This document shows, one piece after another, positions 6,175 to 7,582 of a stretch of DNA of 7,582 nucleotides (position 1 is the stretch's first letter; each line of letters starts with the position of its first letter). The notes below the pieces were generated by a model. The model worked only from the letters and a program-made list of their open reading frames with translations, was not told where the DNA came from and searched no databases. Origin of the DNA: Clostridia bacterium (GTDB lineage Bacteria > Bacillota > Clostridia > Christensenellales > Aristaeellaceae); NCBI GenBank assembly GCA_017458865.1, contig JAFSZW010000418.1:1-7582 (forward strand), written 5' to 3'. The position numbers were made by a program, and so were the translations under genes.

Positions 6175-6930
6175 ATGGACATTATACAGACCTTTTATGA
6201 CAACATGGCGACCCAGTATGACAAACTGTTTCTCGACTGGCAGGCCACGATACACGAGCAGGCTGTGATCCTGGACAAGCTCTTTGTTGACAGTGGATTT
6301 GACAGGACGGCCCGAATTCTTGACTGTGCATGCGGGATCGGAACGCAGGCAATAGGACTGGCTGCGCTCGGTTATCCTGTGACAGCATCAGATATTAGTG
6401 ACGGCGAGCTTGCTGAGGCGGCAGAGCGTGCCAGGGCCAATGGCGTTAATATATCCTTCAGGCATGCTGATTTCTGCGCCTTATCGGATACTTTCCCGGA
6501 AAAGTTTGATATCGTGATCGCGATGGACAATGCTTTGCCGCACATGCTTACGGGCGAGGCACTGGGCGCAGCCGTGCAAAGCATCGTCGGTCAGATAAGG
6601 CCTGGCGGCATCTTTGTGGGCAGCATCCGTGATTATGACAGCCTTTTGACTGAGAAGCCGCCGTACTCTCCGCCTTATATCCATAAGACGGATAAGGGGC
6701 AGCGTGTTTCCTTCCAGACCTGGGTATGGAACGGGGACAATTACCAGTTGACGCAGTACATTATCGATGACGGGGAGAGCCTGCAGATCAGCAGGTTTGT
6801 ATGTGAATACCGGGCTACCCGCAGGGAAGAACTGACGCATCTGTTCCTGGCCAATGGCTGCAGCGGAGTGGACTGGAAATTCCCGGAGGAAACGCAATTC
6901 TATCAGCCGATTGTAATCGCAAGGAAATGA
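6175..6930 (+). CDS. Class I SAM-dependent methyltransferase
   Basis: From ATG 6175 the protein has 251 residues. It begins with a helical cap (FYDNMATQYDKLFLDW, residues 7-22), then SAM motif I ILDCACGIG at 48-56, an acidic Asp73 at the end of strand 2 (VTASDIS) that should hold the ribose, Asp99 in 'RHADF', motif IV FDIVIAMDNALPHM at 111-124, and RPGGIFVGS at 142-150. The C-terminal 'PPYSPPYIHK' and 'RVSFQTWVWNGDNYQ' segments shape the acceptor site; the substrate is unknown, probably a small molecule. The frame stays open upstream to 6055, with a GTG at 6091 as an alternative start giving 279 residues. Neither start has a good ribosome site; 6175 is preferred because recognisable family sequence begins there. 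The gene has its own promoter, and the NUDIX gene follows after 110 nt. Confidence 0.85.
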   Translation: MDIIQTFYDNMATQYDKLFLDWQATIHEQAVILDKLFVDSGFDRTARILDCACGIGTQAIGLAALGYPVTASDISDGELAEAAERARANGVNISFRHADFCALSDTFPEKFDIVIAMDNALPHMLTGEALGAAVQSIVGQIRPGGIFVGSIRDYDSLLTEKPPYSPPYIHKTDKGQRVSFQTWVWNGDNYQLTQYIIDDGESLQISRFVCEYRATRREELTHLFLANGCSGVDWKFPEETQFYQPIVIARK

Positions 6931-7025
6931 TCAAACCCGACCTGCGGAGATGATCTGAGGCTTATCATTTGAGCGCGGTTTATCGTGGTGATCATGTCTG
7001 AGACAGATGGTTCTGAACTGGAATG

Positions 7026-7033
7026 AAAGGGGA
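7026..7033 (+). promoter_or_regulatory. Ribosome binding site of the NUDIX gene
   Basis: AAAGGGGA ends 7 nt before ATG 7041 and fixes the start. The rest of the gap from 6931 shows no clear promoter or terminator, so read-through from the methyltransferase is likely. Confidence 0.65.
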
Positions 7034-7040
7034 CGCAAAT

Positions 7041-7582
7041 ATGGAATTCAAGGGCATTCGGAAGGTACATGAAGGCAGGTATATCACGCGTTATGATGTG
7101 GATTATGTGACGGCGGAAGGAAAGATGAAGACCTACGAGATGATCAGCCGCAACCGGGATATCCGGACACTGGATGAACTGCAGAATCGAAAACCCGATT
7201 CTGTGATCCTGATTCTCACGGACGAGAGCGGCGAACACATGCTTGTCAGTCGGGAATACCGGATGGCGATGGCACAGTGGATCTACAATTTCCCGGCAGG
7301 CCTGATTGATCCGGGCGAGACGCCTGAGGAGAGCGCAAGGCGTGAACTGTGGGAGGAAACCGGACTGAGCCTTGTCCGCATAGATGATATGCTTGACAAC
7401 AGCTACAGTGCCATCGGTTTTTCCAATGAACGGAATATCTGCGTATTCGGTATTGCAGACGGTGAGTTCCGCCGGAGCACCTCGGACGTCGAGGAGATCG
7501 TTCCTGGATGGTACACAAAGGATGAGATGAAAAAGTTGCTCCGGACGGAGGCTTTCGCGGCCAGAACGCAGGCGTACTGCTA
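7041..7582 (+). CDS. NUDIX hydrolase, ADP-ribose pyrophosphatase type (3' end outside window)
   Basis: The visible 180 codons start MEFKGIRKVHEGRYITRYDV and have no stop before the edge. The NUDIX box is a perfect match to GX5EX7REUXEEXGU at residues 87-109: Gly87, Glu93, Arg101-Glu102, Glu105-Glu106 and Gly108, the glutamates being the divalent-metal ligands. Upstream 'EYRMAMAQWIYNFPAGLID' (72-90) is typical of the ADP-ribose pyrophosphatase branch, with an N-terminal beta domain. The usual 'SPG.SDE' loop after the box is replaced by 'YSAIGFSNE' (122-130), so the exact nucleotide substrate is uncertain. Likely role: cytoplasmic clean-up of ADP-ribose or a related nucleoside diphosphate derivative. 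Probably co-transcribed with the upstream methyltransferase. Confidence 0.88.
   Translation, partial: MEFKGIRKVHEGRYITRYDVDYVTAEGKMKTYEMISRNRDIRTLDELQNRKPDSVILILTDESGEHMLVSREYRMAMAQWIYNFPAGLIDPGETPEESARRELWEETGLSLVRIDDMLDNSYSAIGFSNERNICVFGIADGEFRRSTSDVEEIVPGWYTKDEMKKLLRTEAFAARTQAYC

Overview
The window reads as chromosomal DNA from a member of the Bacillota, most likely a Clostridia-type anaerobe. This is an inference from strong purine-rich Shine-Dalgarno sites, compact operon layout, -35/-10 promoters of housekeeping type, and the protein families present. The DNA looks somewhat GC-rich by eye, with many codons ending in G or C. No tRNA, rRNA, CRISPR array, insertion sequence or phage gene is visible.

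Left part (1-3848, plus strand): the end of an operon. It holds the last 88 codons of a class I SAM-dependent methyltransferase, then two complete ABC half-transporters of 606 and 580 residues, each with six membrane segments followed by an ATPase domain. Gaps are 16 nt and 0 nt (TAAATG), so the three genes are surely co-transcribed. The two half-transporters are expected to pair as a heterodimer. Their type is closest, by recall of family features, to the YbtP/YbtQ and IrtA/IrtB siderophore-linked group, but the substrate cannot be read from the sequence. The operon ends at a strong hairpin at 3967-3998, which probably also ends the convergent gene to its right.

Middle part (4030-5851, minus strand): two separate monocistronic genes. 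One encodes an exported alpha/beta hydrolase of the DUF3089 type, with a signal peptide and a GHSQGS nucleophile elbow. The other encodes a 123-residue VOC (glyoxalase/bleomycin-resistance fold) protein with a clear promoter and a terminator hairpin.

Right part (5954-7582, plus strand): a promoter divergent from the VOC promoter, a leader of roughly 185 nt containing a perfect 11-bp inverted repeat, a second class I methyltransferase (251 residues from the preferred start), and a NUDIX hydrolase of ADP-ribose-pyrophosphatase type that runs off the right edge.

Apart from the three-gene transport operon, the genes look like unrelated housekeeping or accessory functions. I see no convincing new multi-gene system. 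The most interesting loose ends are the uncertain role of the methyltransferase/ABC operon, the palindrome and open upstream frame before the second methyltransferase, and a hairpin core repeated downstream of both minus-strand genes.
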